This document shows, one piece after another, positions 8,935 through 16,332 of a DNA stretch of 31,310 bases. The stretch is from an uncultured Frankiales bacterium (GTDB lineage Bacteria > Actinomycetota > Actinomycetes > Mycobacteriales > SCTD01): the NCBI GenBank assembly GCA_946479905.1, contig CAMLIA010000026.1:1-31310 (forward strand), given 5' to 3'. The position numbers were made by a program, and so were the translations under genes. Below the pieces are notes generated by a model. The model was given only the letters and a program-made list of their open reading frames with translations. It did no database searches and had not been told where the DNA came from. Every line of letters starts with the position of its first letter. Position 1 is the first letter of the stretch.

Positions 8935-10482
8935 TCAGCGCCGGCGCCGCCGCGTGCTCGTCCCGAAGATCGACCGGCTGATCTCACGGCCTGCCGCGGA
9001 CGCCGCCGAACGCATGAACGACTTGAAGACCGTGGAGCCGAGCACACCGGCGACCGCGCCTCCCACACCGGCAGCCGCCTCTCCCTTGTGGGAGGGCTTC
9101 GGGGCGGGAGCATCGGGAGCGTCCTCGGGAGGGGCGACCTTCGCGAGCAGCTTCTCGTACGCCGACTCCCGGTCCACCGGGGTGCCGTACTCCTTCTGGA
9201 GGGGCGACGCGGCGACCAGCGCCTGCTGCTGCGCAGGGTCGAGCTGTGCCATCAGGGACGCGGGCGGGCGCATCCGGGTCCACGCGACCGGCGTCGGTGC
9301 GCCGTTGTCCGACAGGATCGTGACGACGGCCTCCCCGATCCCGAGGTTCTGCAGGAGCTCGCCCAGGTCGTCGTACAGCTCGCTCTTCGGGAAGGTGCCG
9401 ACCGTGGCCTTCAGCGCCTTCGCGTCGTCAGGCGTGAACGCCCGCAGCGCGTGCTGCACCCGGTTGCCGAGCTGGGCGAGCACGTCCGCCGGCACGTCCT
9501 TCGGGGTCTGCGTGACGAAGAAGACGCCGACCCCCTTGGAACGGATCAGGCGCACCGTCTGCGCGATCGCGTCGAGGAACGCCTTGGACGCCCCGTCGAA
9601 GAGCAGGTGCGCCTCGTCGAAGAAGAACACCAGCTTCGGCTTCTCGACGTCGCCGAGCTCGGGCAGGTCGTGGAAGAGGTCCGCGAGCAGCCACATGAGG
9701 AAGGTCGAGAACAGCTGCGGCGACGCTTGCAGCCCCTGCAGCTCCATGATGCTCAGCACGCCGCGACCGTCGGGCATCGTGCGGAGCAGGTCATGGGTGT
9801 CGAACTCGGGCTCGCCGAAGAACACGTCACCGCCGCTGTCCTCGAGCCCGATCAGCTCGCGCAGGATGACGCCGGCGGTGGCGGACGACAGGCCCCCGAG
9901 CTCCTCCAGGTCGGCCTTGCCCTCGTCGGAGGTGAGGTGCGAGATGACGGCGCGCAGGTCCTTCAGGTCGAGCAGCGGCAGGCCGGCCTTGTCCGCGAAG
10001 TGGAAGACCAGCCCGAGCGAGGACTCCTGGGTCTCGTTGAGGCCGAGCACCTTCGAGAGCAGCAGCGGACCGAACGACGTCATGGTTGCCCTGACCGGGA
10101 CGCCGGTGCCGCCCTGGCCGCCGAGGTTGAGGAACTCCGCCGGGAAGCCGCGGGCCTTCCAGTCGGTCGCGGTGTCCTTCGCCCGCTGCACGACGCGGTC
10201 GGACTGCTGCCCGGGCGCGGCCATCCCGCTGACGTCGCCCTTGATGTCGGCGAGGAAGACCGGGACCCCGGCGTCGCTGAGCTGCTCGGCGATCAGCTGC
10301 AGGGTCTTGGTCTTCCCTGTGCCGGTGGCACCTGCGACCAACCCGTGCCGGTTGAGCATCGACAGCGGCATCTTGATCGGGATGTCCGGGCGTGCGGCCC
10401 CGTCGGCCACGAGCGCGCCCAGGTCGAGGGACGGGGTCGTGAAGGCGTACGCCTTCGCCAGCTTGTCGAGGTCACCAGCCAT
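8935..10482 (-). CDS. HerA-like ATPase (DUF853 family helicase-like protein)
   Basis: A 515-residue P-loop ATPase of the HerA/FtsK clade (DUF853, YjgR-like). Walker A is GATGTGKT at residues 51-58, followed by DIKGDVSG, and Walker B appears as [12 protein letters not shown]. Other family blocks are [19 protein letters not shown] (sensor region with the conserved Gln), [16 protein letters not shown] and [10 protein letters not shown]. After about residue 425 the chain becomes Ala/Pro rich with a Gly/Ala hydrophobic patch and ends in STRRRRR, perhaps a nucleic-acid contact. HerA relatives pump or open DNA, but for this family the cellular role is not settled. The start at 10482 has no Shine-Dalgarno and a TAGGGT box 7 nt upstream, so it is likely leaderless. 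Divergent from orn with only 33 bp between. Confidence 0.88.
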   Translation of the reverse strand: MAGDLDKLAKAYAFTTPSLDLGALVADGAARPDIPIKMPLSMLNRHGLVAGATGTGKTKTLQLIAEQLSDAGVPVFLADIKGDVSGMAAPGQQSDRVVQRAKDTATDWKARGFPAEFLNLGGQGGTGVPVRATMTSFGPLLLSKVLGLNETQESSLGLVFHFADKAGLPLLDLKDLRAVISHLTSDEGKADLEELGGLSSATAGVILRELIGLEDSGGDVFFGEPEFDTHDLLRTMPDGRGVLSIMELQGLQASPQLFSTFLMWLLADLFHDLPELGDVEKPKLVFFFDEAHLLFDGASKAFLDAIAQTVRLIRSKGVGVFFVTQTPKDVPADVLAQLGNRVQHALRAFTPDDAKALKATVGTFPKSELYDDLGELLQNLGIGEAVVTILSDNGAPTPVAWTRMRPPASLMAQLDPAQQQALVAASPLQKEYGTPVDRESAYEKLLAKVAPPEDAPDAPAPKPSHKGEAAAGVGGAVAGVLGSTVFKSFMRSAASAAGREISRSIFGTSTRRRRR

Positions 10483-10489
10483 GCGCCGG

Positions 10490-10495
10490 ACCCTA
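10490..10495 (-). promoter_or_regulatory. -10 box of leaderless HerA-like gene
   Basis: TAGGGT on the minus strand, 7 nt before the ATG at 10482. It is the mirror image of the orn -10 at 10503-10508. See findings. Confidence 0.6.
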
Positions 10496-10502
10496 GCCCT
10501 CG

Positions 10503-10508
10503 TAGGGT
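10503..10508 (+). promoter_or_regulatory. -10 box of leaderless orn
   Basis: TAGGGT on the plus strand, 7 nt before the GTG at 10516. Together with the minus-strand box it forms ACCCTA-N7-TAGGGT at the centre of the divergent region. Confidence 0.6.
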
Positions 10509-10515
10509 GGGCGCT

Positions 10516-11112
10516 GTGAGCGACCGACTGGTGTGGATCGACTGCGAGATGACCGGGCTCGACCTGGGCTCCGACCTGCTCATCGAGGTCGCCGCCCTGG
10601 TCACGGACTCGGAGCTCAACGTCCTCGGGACCGGCGTCGACATCGTCATCGGCGCCTCCGAGGACGAGCTGTCGCGGATGCCGGAGGTCGTCCGCGACAT
10701 GCACGCCGTGTCGGGGCTCACCGAGCAGGTGCTGCGCTCGTCGGTGACGCTCGAGGAGGCGGAGCAGCAGGTGCTGGCCTACCTGAAGGAGCACGTGGAG
10801 CCCGGCAAGGCGCCGCTGTGCGGCAACAGCATCGCGACGGACCGGGGGTTCCTGGCCCGTGACATGAAGGAGCTCGACAGCTTCCTGCACTACCGGATGG
10901 TCGACGTCTCCTCCGTCAAGGAGCTGGCCCGTCGCTGGTACCCGCGGGCGTACTTCAACTCCCCGAAGAAGGCCGGCGGCCACCGCGCCCTCGCCGACAT
11001 CCTCGAGTCGGTGAAGGAGCTGAAGTACTACCGCTCCACCGTGTTCGTGGCGCCGCCCGGCCCCACGAGCGACGAGGCCGCGGCCGCAGCGGCGGCGCTG
11101 ACCGCGGACTAG
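10516..11112 (+). CDS. orn: Oligoribonuclease (DEDDh 3'-5' exonuclease)
   Basis: A 198-residue oligoribonuclease that degrades 2-5-nt RNAs, notably diribonucleotides such as pGpG, to mononucleotides in the cytoplasm. The DEDDh active site is visible: D9 and E11 in [11 protein letters not shown]109 in [11 protein letters not shown]156 and D161 in HRALADI. Also typical are [11 protein letters not shown] and [17 protein letters not shown]. Length is close to the family's ~180-200, with an Ala-rich C-terminal tail. The start is GTG at 10516, no Shine-Dalgarno, TAGGGT 7 nt before: leaderless. Its TAG stop shares a base with the GTG of the downstream diguanylate cyclase, so the two are translationally coupled. 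Confidence 0.97.
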   Translation: MSDRLVWIDCEMTGLDLGSDLLIEVAALVTDSELNVLGTGVDIVIGASEDELSRMPEVVRDMHAVSGLTEQVLRSSVTLEEAEQQVLAYLKEHVEPGKAPLCGNSIATDRGFLARDMKELDSFLHYRMVDVSSVKELARRWYPRAYFNSPKKAGGHRALADILESVKELKYYRSTVFVAPPGPTSDEAAAAAAALTAD

Positions 11113-12641
11113 TGGACCGGCCCACCTCCCTGCTCAGGGCCTTCGAGCTGGTGGAGGCGGTCCAGGGCGAGGAGCAGGAAGCCGCCGCGGCCGCCATCCC
11201 CGCGGCGGAGGCCGCCGCCGCCGCGTGGCCGGACGTGCTGTTCGTGCTCGCCACCGCGCGCACCGTCCACGCGATCGTCCGGCCGGACGGCAGGGACCTG
11301 CGCGCACTCACCGAGGACCTGCTCGACCGCGCGCCGCACCCGGCGGCGACCGCCCTCGCCCTGGGCCTGCAGGCGGTCGTCGCCGCAGGCGCCGGCGACG
11401 CCGCCGGGCTGCTGTCCCTGACCAGCAGGGCGCTGGCCCTGCTCGACGACGGCAACCTGCCCAGCCGCGAGCGCTGCCTCGCCCTGGTCGTCAACGCCGC
11501 GGCCCTCAACACCCTGCGGCTGTGGGAGCTCGTCGACGAGCTGTACGCCGAGGCGCTGGCGGACCCGGTCGCCGCGCGGGAGGCGAGACAGGCCGAGGCC
11601 GTCGCGATCAACCGGGTGCTCGTCGGGCTGGAGCACGCGCTCGCCCTGCTCGAGACCGACGAGCCCGTCGAGGCACGGCAGCAGCTGCAGGCCGTCGCCG
11701 CGCTCGTCCCCACGGCGCTCGCCGTCGACCTGCGGCCGCTCTGGCGCCGGGACGCCCTCGCCGTGGCCGACGTGGTCCGGCTGCTGCTCGGTGAGCCGAC
11801 CGCCGTACCCGTCGAGGAGCACGTCGCCGGCCTGGTCGCGGAGGGCGACGTCGAGGTGCTCCCGCACCTGCAGGCCGCGGCCGCGCTGCGTGCCTGGCGG
11901 GACCGCGGTGACGCGGCCCCGGCCGAGGCCCTGGACGCCAGGATGTCGACGAGCTCCGGTGCCAAGAGCTTCCCCCTCTGGGTTCGGGCGCAGGTGCTCG
12001 CCGAGGCGGCGCCGGGACCGGCAGTGCAGGCGCAGCAGGTCCACGCCCGGCTCGTCGACCGGCTGCTGTGGGAGTCCAGAGCTGCGGTCCTGTCGGCGGC
12101 ACGGGCACAGATCGAGACCGAGCGCCGCCGGGCCGAGCACGACCGGCTCGCCCGGGCCGTCCACACCGACCCGCTCACCGGGCTGCACAACCGGCGGCGC
12201 TTCGACGACTGGCTCGCCCGCCGCCGAAGCGGCCCGACAGCGCTGCTGCTCATCGACCTCGACGGCTTCAAGGCCGTCAACGACGTGTTCGGGCACGCGA
12301 CGGGCGACGAGGTGCTGCGCCGGATCGGGCTGCTGCTCCGTGCCGCCGTCCGGCCGGGCGACCTGGCCGTGCGGCAAGGCGGTGACGAGTTCGCCCTCGT
12401 CGTGCACGACGAGGACCTCACGGCGGAGACCGTGCTGGCCCGCGCCGAGGACGTGGCCCGAGCCGTCCGGGACGAGGACTGGGCGGCCGTCGCGGACGGG
12501 CTCGCCGTCGGCGTCAGCATCGGCGCGGCGCTCACCGGTGGCGAGGACCCGGGGCCGGCGCTGTACGCCGCAGCCGACGGCGCGCTCTACCGGGCGAAGC
12601 GCGAAGGCGCTCCGCCGGTGCTCGAGATCCTGAGCCGCTAG
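11112..12641 (+). CDS. GGDEF-domain diguanylate cyclase with helical N-terminal region
   Basis: A 509-residue protein with a C-terminal GGDEF domain (about 335-505) that should condense two GTP into c-di-GMP. Evidence: DPLTGLHNRRRFDDWL, LLLIDLDGFKAVND, active-site GGDEF at 423-427, and an inhibitory-site RxxD (RPGD, 414-417) five residues before it, so product inhibition is expected. Residues 1-~320 are Ala/Leu-rich helices with repeated ~34-residue spacing suggestive of TPR-like packing, and no transmembrane helix is visible, so it is likely cytosolic. A helix rich in Arg/Glu (about 330) leads into the catalytic domain. The start is GTG at 11112, overlapping the orn stop by one base (TAGTG). 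Its own stop codon is part of a likely -10 for tRNA-His. Confidence 0.93.
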   Translation: MDRPTSLLRAFELVEAVQGEEQEAAAAAIPAAEAAAAAWPDVLFVLATARTVHAIVRPDGRDLRALTEDLLDRAPHPAATALALGLQAVVAAGAGDAAGLLSLTSRALALLDDGNLPSRERCLALVVNAAALNTLRLWELVDELYAEALADPVAAREARQAEAVAINRVLVGLEHALALLETDEPVEARQQLQAVAALVPTALAVDLRPLWRRDALAVADVVRLLLGEPTAVPVEEHVAGLVAEGDVEVLPHLQAAAALRAWRDRGDAAPAEALDARMSTSSGAKSFPLWVRAQVLAEAAPGPAVQAQQVHARLVDRLLWESRAAVLSAARAQIETERRRAEHDRLARAVHTDPLTGLHNRRRFDDWLARRRSGPTALLLIDLDGFKAVNDVFGHATGDEVLRRIGLLLRAAVRPGDLAVRQGGDEFALVVHDEDLTAETVLARAEDVARAVRDEDWAAVADGLAVGVSIGAALTGGEDPGPALYAAADGALYRAKREGAPPVLEILSR

Positions 12642-12644
12642 ACT
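12639..12644 (+). promoter_or_regulatory. Putative -10 box for tRNA-His inside the GGDEF stop codon
   Basis: TAGACT matches TANNNT, begins with the TAG stop of the diguanylate cyclase and ends 14 nt before the tRNA G-1 position. A -35 is not clear. Confidence 0.4.
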
Positions 12645-12658
12645 CTCCGGCGGTTCTT

Positions 12659-12954
<296 letters not shown>

Positions 12955-14064
12955 ATGGCCAGGGGGGACGTCACGTCACGCGAACGCCTCGTCGGGCTGC
13001 TCGCCCTCGGGGCCCTGGCCACGGGTGCGGTGAGCGCCGGTCAGGTGCACCGCACCGAGCGGGCCGAGCCGCGCGCGGCCACCGCGCCCCTGCCCGCAGT
13101 GGTGACGACGCCGTCGCCGGCGCCCGTCGCGAAGCCCGCCCCGGCGCCCCGCCGCCCCACGCGGGTGGTGGCCGACCGCCCTGTGCCGCCGGCACCTCCG
13201 CGCAGCGGCTGCCCGGTCGTGCACCACGGCGGTGGCGGCGGTGGCACCCGGCCGCTCCCGCCTCCCGCCGTCGCCGAGTCGGCGCTGCCGCCGCCGGTGC
13301 CGGTCCGCCACAAGGCGACCGATCTCACCGCCGTGCGCGGCACGGGGCTGTGGGCCACGCCGTTCGGCAAGACGGCCCTGGACGTCGATGCGCTGGTCGC
13401 CCAGGCACGGCGCACGCACGTGCGCAGCATCTGGGTGCGCACCGGCGGCTCCCGGCAGGGCTACTACGGCCACCAGTTCCTGCCTGAGCTGCTCAGCCGG
13501 GCGCACGCGGCCGGCATCCGGGTGATCGCCTGGGACTTCCCCTTCCTCTCCGACCCGGTCGCCGACGCGCGCCGCGCCCAGCTGGCCCTCGCGGCCGGCG
13601 TGGACGGCTTCTCCCCCGACGTGGAGACCGCGGCCGAAGGCACCCGGCTCACCGGCCGCCGGCTGCGGCTGTACCTGTCGCTCGTGCGGTCCTACGCCGG
13701 CGACCGGCCCGTCGTCGCCACCGTGCCCCGGCCCTCCCCGGCCCGCGCCGACTACCCGTACGGCCTGTTCCCGGCGTACACCGACGTCTTCGCCCCGATG
13801 GTCTACTGGTCGTGCAAGGAGCCCGGCGCCCTCGTGCAGGACTCGCTGCGCAGGTTGCGCCGGATGCTGCCGGTCGCCCCGGTGGGCCAGGGGTACGACA
13901 TGGGCCAGGAGGGCGGGCGGCGCGGCACCCCGTCACGGCTGGAGACGCTGCGCTTCCTCGACGCGGCCCGGCGGGCCGGCGCCATCGGGGCCAGCCTCTG
14001 GACGGTCGAGGAGGCCGGACCGGCCCAGCTGCGCGCTCTGGGGGACTACCGCTGGTCCCGATGA
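12955..14064 (+). CDS. Exported TIM-barrel glycoside hydrolase-like protein
   Basis: A 369-residue exported protein. A hydrophobic segment (about residues 12-29, LVGLLALGALATGAVSAG) is a signal peptide or anchor. Residues 35-120 are Pro/Ala/Thr rich with a poly-Gly run, a wall-spanning stalk. The rest (about 125-369) has the alternating strands of a TIM barrel: VRSIWVRTGG, GIRVIAWDFPF, VDGFSPDVETA with acidic D222 and E224, RPVVATVPRP, DVFAPMVYWSC and GASLWTVEEA. Acidic residues at strand ends suit a retaining glycosidase, but I do not recognise the exact family (some resemblance to putative glycosyl hydrolases with a DUF4015-like barrel). The ATG at 12955 is preferred (GAGAAG just upstream); in-frame GTGs at 12943 and 12922 are alternatives. 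Confidence 0.65.
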   Translation: MARGDVTSRERLVGLLALGALATGAVSAGQVHRTERAEPRAATAPLPAVVTTPSPAPVAKPAPAPRRPTRVVADRPVPPAPPRSGCPVVHHGGGGGGTRPLPPPAVAESALPPPVPVRHKATDLTAVRGTGLWATPFGKTALDVDALVAQARRTHVRSIWVRTGGSRQGYYGHQFLPELLSRAHAAGIRVIAWDFPFLSDPVADARRAQLALAAGVDGFSPDVETAAEGTRLTGRRLRLYLSLVRSYAGDRPVVATVPRPSPARADYPYGLFPAYTDVFAPMVYWSCKEPGALVQDSLRRLRRMLPVAPVGQGYDMGQEGGRRGTPSRLETLRFLDAARRAGAIGASLWTVEEAGPAQLRALGDYRWSR

Positions 14065-14088
14065 CCGGGACTGGGGTCCGCGTCCCGT

Positions 14089-14105
14089 TTGCACCGCTTG
14101 TGCAA
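14089..14105. promoter_or_regulatory. Candidate TetR operator TTGCAC-N5-GTGCAA
   Basis: Perfect 6-bp arms, 5-nt centre. The right half overlaps TTGTGC (14098-14103), a possible -35 placed 18 bp before the TAACTT -10 at 14122. Binding of the downstream TetR protein here would block its own promoter. Confidence 0.5.
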
Positions 14106-14121
14106 CTCGTGAGACTCCGTC

Positions 14122-14127
14122 TAACTT
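14122..14127 (+). promoter_or_regulatory. -10 box of leaderless tetR-like gene
   Basis: TAACTT ends 6 nt before the GTG at 14134, which has no Shine-Dalgarno. With TTGTGC 18 bp upstream it makes the best two-box promoter in the window. Confidence 0.6.
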
Positions 14128-14133
14128 GCGACT

Positions 14134-14763
14134 GTGTCGCAGATCACCCACCAGGAGCGTGCGCGGGTTGCCGTCGTCGAGCCTGGGCTCCGCGAGCGCA
14201 AGCGCCGGGCGACGCACCAGCGGATCGCTGACGAGGCTGCCCGGCTGGCGCGGCAGAAGGGCCTCGACGGCACCACCATCGACGAGATCGCCGCGGCGGC
14301 GCAGGTCGCCCGCGCCACCTTCTTCCGCTACTTCGACGCGAAGGAGACCGCGGTCGCCGAGGGGTTCAGCATCCCCTGGCTGACGCTGCTGGTCGACAAC
14401 CTCGAGGTCCAGCCGCCGGAGCTGTCGGCGATGGACGCCGTGGTCGAGACGTTCGTCGGCTTCGCCGGCGGCTTCGACACCGACGTCCGCAACCTGGTGC
14501 TCCAGCAGGTCCGGCTGCTGCAGGGCTCCCCTACCCTGACGGCCTGGACGCTGGCGCTGTACGTCCGCTTCGAGCTGGCCATCGCCGAGGCCGTGGCGCA
14601 CCGCTTCACCGACCTCGTGCCCGACGACCCACGTCCCCGGATGGTCGGGGCGCTCACGATGTCCGCAGTCCGGATCAGCCTCGACACCTGGCTGGCGTCC
14701 GGGGCGACCACCGACCTGTCCGAGCTGCTGCAAGAGGCCCTGCGCGCGGTCCGCGTGGCCTGA
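14134..14763 (+). CDS. TetR/AcrR-family transcriptional regulator
   Basis: A 209-residue TetR-type repressor. The N-terminal helix-turn-helix (about residues 20-66) shows RERKRRATHQRIADEAARLA, then GTTIDEIAAAAQVARATFFRYF and AKETAV, the standard layout. The C-terminal ligand domain is helical, with LTAWTLALYVRFELAIAEAVAHR typical of the MftR-like actinobacterial group. The GTG start at 14134 is set by the TAACTT box 6 nt upstream (leaderless). It is the first gene before the Liv-type importer operon, 68 bp ahead of the substrate-binding protein gene, and is probably its local regulator. The inducer is unknown. Confidence 0.9.
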   Translation: MSQITHQERARVAVVEPGLRERKRRATHQRIADEAARLARQKGLDGTTIDEIAAAAQVARATFFRYFDAKETAVAEGFSIPWLTLLVDNLEVQPPELSAMDAVVETFVGFAGGFDTDVRNLVLQQVRLLQGSPTLTAWTLALYVRFELAIAEAVAHRFTDLVPDDPRPRMVGALTMSAVRISLDTWLASGATTDLSELLQEALRAVRVA

Positions 14764-14786
14764 TGATCGACAACCCCAGACAGCGC

Positions 14787-14803
14787 GTGCCGCACGGTGC
14801 ATG
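14787..14803. promoter_or_regulatory. Possible second operator half-site before the importer genes
   Basis: On the minus strand TGCACCG (14801 to 14795) repeats the first seven bases of the operator core at 14090-14096, followed by a weaker partner half-site. It lies in the 68-bp gap between the tetR-like gene and the binding-protein gene. Confidence 0.3.
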
Positions 14804-14831
14804 CTCTCGAGGAACGGGAAGGAAACACGAC

Positions 14832-16328
14832 GTGCCCAGAAGGTCCCCCGCGCTTCTCGCACTGGCAGGGCTCGCTCTGACGCTGACCGCCTGCGGCGCC
14901 AGGGTCGACAGCAGCCTGCGCACGGAGGCTGCCAACCAGCAGCTCGGGCGCAACGGCGGCGGCACCGGCGGCGGCAGCATCGACGGCTCGACCGGCGGCG
15001 GCACCGGCGGTTCGGGGACCACCGGCAGCGGCGGCACGAGCGGCACCGGGGCGACCGGCGGCACCGGCAGCGGCGGCACCGCGGGCTCGGGCACCGGCGG
15101 CACCGGCGGCACGGGTGGGTCCGGGAAGACCAGCGGGTCCGGGACGACGGGGGCTCCCGCGCCGCCCGGCGGCAACGGCGGGGCGACCGACGTCGGCGTG
15201 ACGGCAAACAGCATCACGGTCGGTCTGGTCGCGGACTCCTCCGGCCCCGTGCCCGGGCTGTTCCGCGGCGCCTTCGTCGGCGCCCAGGCCTACTTCGCGA
15301 AGGTCAACAGCGAGGGCGGGGTGTTCGGCCGGCAGATCAAGATCGACTTCGGCGACAGCCAGCTCGACTGCGGGCAGAACAAGTCCGCCACGCAGGCGCG
15401 CGTCGGCAAGGTGTTCGCGTTCGTCGGCAACTTCTCCCTCAACGACGACTGCGGTGAGCAGGTCCTCGCGGCGCACCCCGAGGTCCCGAACGTCTCCAAC
15501 GCCCTGGGGCCCAAGACCGCCGGGCTGCCCCAGACGTTCAGCACCGCACCGCTCGGCAACGGCTGGCGCCTCGGCCCGCTGCAGTACTACAGCAAGACCT
15601 ACGGCGCGAAGTGGCAGCACATCGGGGCCATCTACGCCGGCGTCGGCACCGGCCCCACCGTCTGGAACAACACCAAGAAGGCCATCGCCAAGTCCGGGGG
15701 CAAGGTGGTCCACGACGAGAGCTACGGCGCCACCGACACCGACTTCACCGGGGCGATCATCCGGATGAAGAGCGCCGGCGTGCAGCTGACCTACATCAAC
15801 ACCACCGACGGCGCCACGACCGCCCGCTTCGTCAACGCGGCCCGCTCGCAGAACGTCGACTGGCCCCTGATCTTCGGCGCCACGGCGTACGACTCCAACT
15901 TCCTGCAGCAGGCCGGCAGCAACGCCGAGGGCGTGATCAACGACCAGCAGTTCGCGATGTTCTTCAACGCCGACGAGGCCTCGAGAGTGCCGGTGGTCAA
16001 GGACTTCCAGAAGTGGATGAACTACGTCAACAGCGGCCAGACGAAGGACATCTTCGCGGCGTACGGCTGGACCTCGGCGCAGCTGTTCGTCGACGCGCTG
16101 AAGAAGGCCGGCGCCAAGGCGCAGCGCAAGACGCTGTTCGCGGCGCTGAAGACGTTCACCAACTACGACTCGGGCGGCATGTTCGCCGCGGCCAACCCGG
16201 CCGGCAAGAAGCCCGCCGTCTGCTGGCTCATCAACAAGGTCCAGGGCGGCAAGTTCGTGCGCATCGCCCCGTCGCCGACGACCGGGTTCTACTGCCAGGG
16301 CGCGACCTACTACCCGCCGGCCGGGTGA
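14832..16328 (+). CDS. Liv-type ABC transporter substrate-binding lipoprotein
   Basis: A 498-residue type I periplasmic-binding protein (Peripla_BP_6/LivK class). The signal peptide ends in lipobox LTAC with Cys21, so it is a lipoprotein. Residues ~38-118 are a Gly/Ser/Thr repeat linker, unusually long for this class. The binding domain begins near VGVTANSITVGLVADSSGP and continues with the family pattern GVFGRQIKIDFGDSQ, VFAFVGNFSLND, VPNVSNALGP, WQHIGAIYA, VQLTYINTTDGA, PLIFGATAYD and YGWTSAQLFVDALKKAG. Start: GTG at 14832 with GGAAGGAAA upstream. The ligand is unknown: LivK-type proteins bind branched-chain amino acids, but actinobacterial members also take amides, urea, lipids or aromatics. 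First transporter gene of a six-gene run. Confidence 0.9.
   Translation: MPRRSPALLALAGLALTLTACGARVDSSLRTEAANQQLGRNGGGTGGGSIDGSTGGGTGGSGTTGSGGTSGTGATGGTGSGGTAGSGTGGTGGTGGSGKTSGSGTTGAPAPPGGNGGATDVGVTANSITVGLVADSSGPVPGLFRGAFVGAQAYFAKVNSEGGVFGRQIKIDFGDSQLDCGQNKSATQARVGKVFAFVGNFSLNDDCGEQVLAAHPEVPNVSNALGPKTAGLPQTFSTAPLGNGWRLGPLQYYSKTYGAKWQHIGAIYAGVGTGPTVWNNTKKAIAKSGGKVVHDESYGATDTDFTGAIIRMKSAGVQLTYINTTDGATTARFVNAARSQNVDWPLIFGATAYDSNFLQQAGSNAEGVINDQQFAMFFNADEASRVPVVKDFQKWMNYVNSGQTKDIFAAYGWTSAQLFVDALKKAGAKAQRKTLFAALKTFTNYDSGGMFAAANPAGKKPAVCWLINKVQGGKFVRIAPSPTTGFYCQGATYYPPAG
14950..15186 (+). repeat. GGC/ACC-rich repeat coding the Gly-Thr-Ser linker
   Basis: A low-complexity tract of repeated GGCGGCACC-like units in the binding-protein gene. 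It encodes Gly-Gly-Thr/Ser runs between lipid anchor and binding domain. Such tracts vary in length by slippage. Confidence 0.8.
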
Positions 16329-16332
16329 CGGC

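Noticed and set aside
14950..15186. Repeat tract considered as CRISPR or tandem-repeat element
   Set aside because: No spacers; it is in frame and encodes a Gly/Thr/Ser linker of the binding lipoprotein.
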